17,199 nt of DNA from Flavobacterium sp. (GTDB lineage Bacteria > Bacteroidota > Bacteroidia > Flavobacteriales > Flavobacteriaceae). The notes beneath the pieces were generated by a model, which was not told the DNA's origin, did no database searches, and saw nothing but the letters and a program-made list of their open reading frames with translations. The translations under genes and the position numbers were made by a program. Where the stretch lies: NCBI GenBank assembly GCA_030152225.1, contig JASLHL010000141.1:1-17199 (forward strand), in the 5' to 3' direction. This document shows, piece after piece, positions 15,365-17,199 of this stretch (positions are counted from its first letter, which is position 1; each line of letters begins with the position of its first letter).

Positions 15365-15574
15365 GTGGTGATTGGAAAGTGGTGAATGGAAAGTGGTGAT
15401 TGGAAAGTGGTGATTGGAAAGTGGTGATTGGAAAGTGGTGATTGGAAAGTGGTGATTGGAAAGTGGTGAATGGAAAGTGGTGAATGGAAAGTGGTGATTG
15501 GAAAGTGGTGATTGGAAAGTGGTGATTGGAAAGTGGTGATTGGAAAGTGGTGAATGGAAAGTGGTGATTGGAAA
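15365..15574. repeat. 14-bp minisatellite, 15 units
   Basis: Fifteen uninterrupted head-to-tail copies of GTGGTGAWTGGAAA (W is A or T). The only variable base follows the order T A T T T T T A A T T T T A T. Because 14 is not a multiple of three, the array stays open in two minus-strand frames without being coding. Near-perfect identity implies recent expansion by slippage or unequal recombination, so copy number probably varies between strains. Confidence 0.97.
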
Positions 15575-15575
15575 A

Positions 15576-15666
15576 TGTAGATTCATCGAACACTAAAACT
15601 TAGAGGAAAAGGGAAAAGGGAAAAGGGAGATGAGAAACCGAAACGCAGTGTAGGTTCATCGAACAC
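15576..15666. repeat. 18-bp imperfect direct repeats flanking a GGGAAAA triplet
   Basis: TGTAGRTTCATCGAACAC occurs at 15576-15593 (R=A) and 15649-15666 (R=G), 73 bp apart, one mismatch. Between them GGGAAAA is repeated about three times (15605-15627). Confidence 0.85.
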
Positions 15667-15670
15667 CCCA

Positions 15671-16795
15671 TCAATCATTCAGCTCAAACATTTTTGTCAT
15701 CTGTTGTTTTTTCATAAAAGCAGGTAGCAAGCGGAAAGCAGCATTGCGTATGAGTACGAGTAAAGGGTGGCGAAACTGAGCAATTTGACCTAATGTCCAA
15801 CTATCGCGTACAATAGCATGTGCTTTTGAACGTCTCAGAGCGGGGAATCGCTGTAGCGCTTCTTCTAGCGGATAGCGTTCCAATAATTTACTGATTACAT
15901 ACACATCCTCAATCGCTTGACAAGCTCCTTGTCCGAGGTTTGGCGTGGTAGCATGCGCCGCATCACCGATGAGGCAAACCCTATTGTGGTACCAGGTAGA
16001 AAACGGTTTAAGGTCATAGATTCGATCACAGTGAATAGCGGATGGATCCGTTTGTTGAATCATTTCTTTGATCCACAACGGACAATCCTCCACATAATCC
16101 CCTACGGAGGTATGGGGTTTATAGCGCCCTTCATCAATGAGAAAATACCAATAGGTCTGTTTTTCATTCAACTGCACAAACCCTAAACGCTTACCTCTAC
16201 CCCAACTTTCTACTGCAGTATTGGCGTAAAGTGTAGGCAGGGTAAAAGGCAATACGCCACGCCAACATACTTGTTTAGCATTGCGCAGCGCATAAGTACC
16301 AAAGACCAATTGTCTCACGCGTGAGCGCAAGCCATCTGCACCAATTACAAAAGTATGAACCGCATGGGTTTCATCCTTAAATTCAAGGTGATACTGTCCG
16401 TGTTCATCCGTGTTAATTTCCTGTAAACGCTTATTTAATTGGATATTTTCTAGGCCTACAGCTTCCAGGAGTACTTGGTGCAATGCACTTCGATGAATGG
16501 CAATATTGGCCAATTGATATTTTTGTTCAAAAGAAGCCAAGGACGTTTGATCCAGTACGGCTAATTCCATATCGGTTAGCATCACAGTAGAAATGCGTAC
16601 TCCTTTGTCAGTTAAGGCTTTATCAACTCCTAAATGGCGATATACTTGCATCGCATTATTGGCGATAGCAATTCCCGCACCCACAGGTTTGATTGCTGCT
16701 GTTGCTTCGTATACGACAAAGGAAATTCCCGCTTTCTTTAGGGCAATAGCCAAGGTTAATCCCCCTATTCCAGCACCTATGATGGCTACTTTCAT
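15671..16795 (-). CDS. FAD-dependent monooxygenase (aromatic hydroxylase/TetX-like fold)
   Basis: A 374-residue class A flavin monooxygenase that would insert oxygen into an organic substrate using FAD and NAD(P)H in the cytoplasm. The Rossmann motif GAGIGG is at residues 7-12, with E30 ending the second strand to hold the ADP ribose. The DG motif (GADGLRSRVR) is at about 152-161. The GD motif (LIGDAAHATTPNLGQG) is at about 275-290. Order, spacing and length fit the salicylate hydroxylase / UbiH / TetX group, but the substrate cannot be told; it lacks the membrane helix of some UbiH-like relatives. The ATG at 16795 gives the Rossmann motif directly at the N-terminus. It is monocistronic, with a weak -7-like TATCTTTC about 40 bp upstream. 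Being TetX-like in fold does not imply resistance. Confidence 0.9.
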   Translation of the reverse strand: MKVAIIGAGIGGLTLAIALKKAGISFVVYEATAAIKPVGAGIAIANNAMQVYRHLGVDKALTDKGVRISTVMLTDMELAVLDQTSLASFEQKYQLANIAIHRSALHQVLLEAVGLENIQLNKRLQEINTDEHGQYHLEFKDETHAVHTFVIGADGLRSRVRQLVFGTYALRNAKQVCWRGVLPFTLPTLYANTAVESWGRGKRLGFVQLNEKQTYWYFLIDEGRYKPHTSVGDYVEDCPLWIKEMIQQTDPSAIHCDRIYDLKPFSTWYHNRVCLIGDAAHATTPNLGQGACQAIEDVYVISKLLERYPLEEALQRFPALRRSKAHAIVRDSWTLGQIAQFRHPLLVLIRNAAFRLLPAFMKKQQMTKMFELND

Positions 16796-16926
16796 GATAC
16801 AACGTTAATGGTTAATCGTTCAAAGAGGAAAGATAAAGGAAATTCACCGATTAATTGCGTTCCAAAGGCGATCTTTTCCACTGCATCCACCAGCATTTAC
16901 AACGGAATTCTTGCACCTAAAAAAGA

Positions 16927-17199
16927 TTAAAACTCACGCATCAGTTGTACCCATCCAGTAAACTCCTCGTTCTTTGCTGTCAGAATATGGTAGAAATACG
17001 TTCCAGAAGGCAATAGCTTCCCTCCATCAGATTGTCCTTCCCATTGTTTGGTGTAATTCTTCTTATGGTACACCCGTTGTCCATAGCGATTAAATAGCTG
17101 AAGGGAAACCCCTCCAAAATTTTCCAAATCAAACGCATCATTCAACTGATCTCCTTGTGGTGAAATCCCCCTTGGAATAAAGCACAGGTTCTTCGCTCC
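16927..17199 (-). CDS. C-terminal part of a type IX secreted protein (CHU_C / gliding-motility-associated C-terminal domain), cut by the window edge
   Basis: The frame is open to the window edge, so 90 residues of a larger protein are visible and the start lies outside; a TTG at 17145 is not the real start. The sequence FIPRGISPQGDQLNDAFD followed by VSLQLFNRYGQRVYHKKNY, WEG, GGKLLPSGTYFYHI and GWVQLMREF is the standard CHU_C-type B sorting domain (commonly FxPNGDGxND ... NRWGxxVY ... W.G ... GTYFY). It directs secretion through the type IX system, normally attached to adhesins, gliding or surface proteins. The leading motif is slightly degenerate (R for N, Q for G). The gene is read toward the monooxygenase gene, with a 131-bp gap. 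Confidence 0.92.
   Translation of the reverse strand, partial: GAKNLCFIPRGISPQGDQLNDAFDLENFGGVSLQLFNRYGQRVYHKKNYTKQWEGQSDGGKLLPSGTYFYHILTAKNEEFTGWVQLMREF

Larger units (their letters stand above)
15341..15670. other. Repeat-filled intergenic region
   Basis: 330 bp without a gene. In order it holds a GTTGACGGTTGATTGACGG stretch (15345-15363), a 14-bp minisatellite (15365-15574), an 18-bp imperfect direct repeat (15576-15593 and 15649-15666), and a GGGAAAA triplication between its two copies (15605-15627). No terminator is visible for either convergent neighbour. Two long minus-strand open frames here encode only PLSNHHFPITTFQS-type repeats and are products of the minisatellite. Confidence 0.85.

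Noticed and set aside
15365..15574. CRISPR array
   Set aside because: The 14-bp units follow each other directly with no spacers, and there are no cas genes nearby.
15320..15593. Two long minus-strand open frames encoding PLSNHHFPITTFQS-type repeat peptides
   Set aside because: They are by-products of the 14-bp minisatellite, open in two frames at once, without a separate start context or unique sequence; one overlaps the end of the 14447-15340 gene.
15341..15670. Insertion sequence or transposon remnant around the repeats
   Set aside because: No transposase fragment, terminal inverted repeats or target-site duplication was found.
15671..16795. Tetracycline-inactivating TetX enzyme
   Set aside because: Only the general FAD monooxygenase motifs are shared; nothing specific to tetracycline inactivation can be seen.

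Overview
The window looks like chromosome from a member of the Bacteroidota, most likely a Flavobacteriaceae organism close to Myroides. That placement is inferred from a SusC/SusD pair with its own ECF sigma/anti-sigma genes, a type IX secretion (CHU_C-type) C-terminal domain at the right edge, signal peptides ending in A-Q, and several matches to the Bacteroidetes -7 promoter element TAnnTTTG. Genes are tightly packed and I see no tRNA, rRNA, CRISPR array or insertion sequence.

Left block (112-7576, all minus strand). One five-gene operon is read right to left: FecR-like anti-sigma, FecI-like ECF sigma factor, SusC/RagA TonB-dependent transporter with an N-terminal STN signalling domain, SusD/RagB surface lipoprotein, and a secreted nucleotide pyrophosphatase/phosphodiesterase (NPP). 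Gaps are 6-11 bp and the two regulators overlap by 35 bp. The likely circuit is: ligand bound by SusD/SusC, STN domain contacts FecR, sigma is released, operon is expressed, and the NPP cuts a phosphodiester substrate before or during import. The anti-sigma gene comes before the sigma gene, the reverse of the usual order. A terminator at 27-65 closes the operon.

Middle block (7577-11570). Two small exported proteins of unknown role (a DUF4468-like protein and a small barrel-like protein) are followed by a minus-strand pair of one-cysteine OhrR-type MarR regulator and nitroreductase. A perfect 18-bp palindrome sits over the regulator's own promoter. A plus-strand DsbA/FrnE-like thioredoxin-fold protein follows and converges on the next operon through a shared bidirectional terminator.

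Right-middle block (11579-14162, minus strand). A zinc alcohol dehydrogenase is preceded by an AraC-family regulator. Both promoters carry the same pair of direct repeats (core GCTCA, 22 bp apart) at the same distance from the -7 element and start codon, which suggests that the regulator controls itself and the dehydrogenase. Upstream is a small periplasmic Spy/CpxP-like protein with a striking Lys/His tail and a clean terminator.

Right block (14163-17199). An unrecognised 297-residue protein is flanked on both sides by GTTGAC/GTGGTGA-type repeat DNA. Its 3' side holds a 15-copy, 14-bp minisatellite followed by an 18-bp imperfect direct repeat. Then come a minus-strand FAD-dependent monooxygenase and the C-terminal 90 residues of a type IX secreted protein cut by the window edge.
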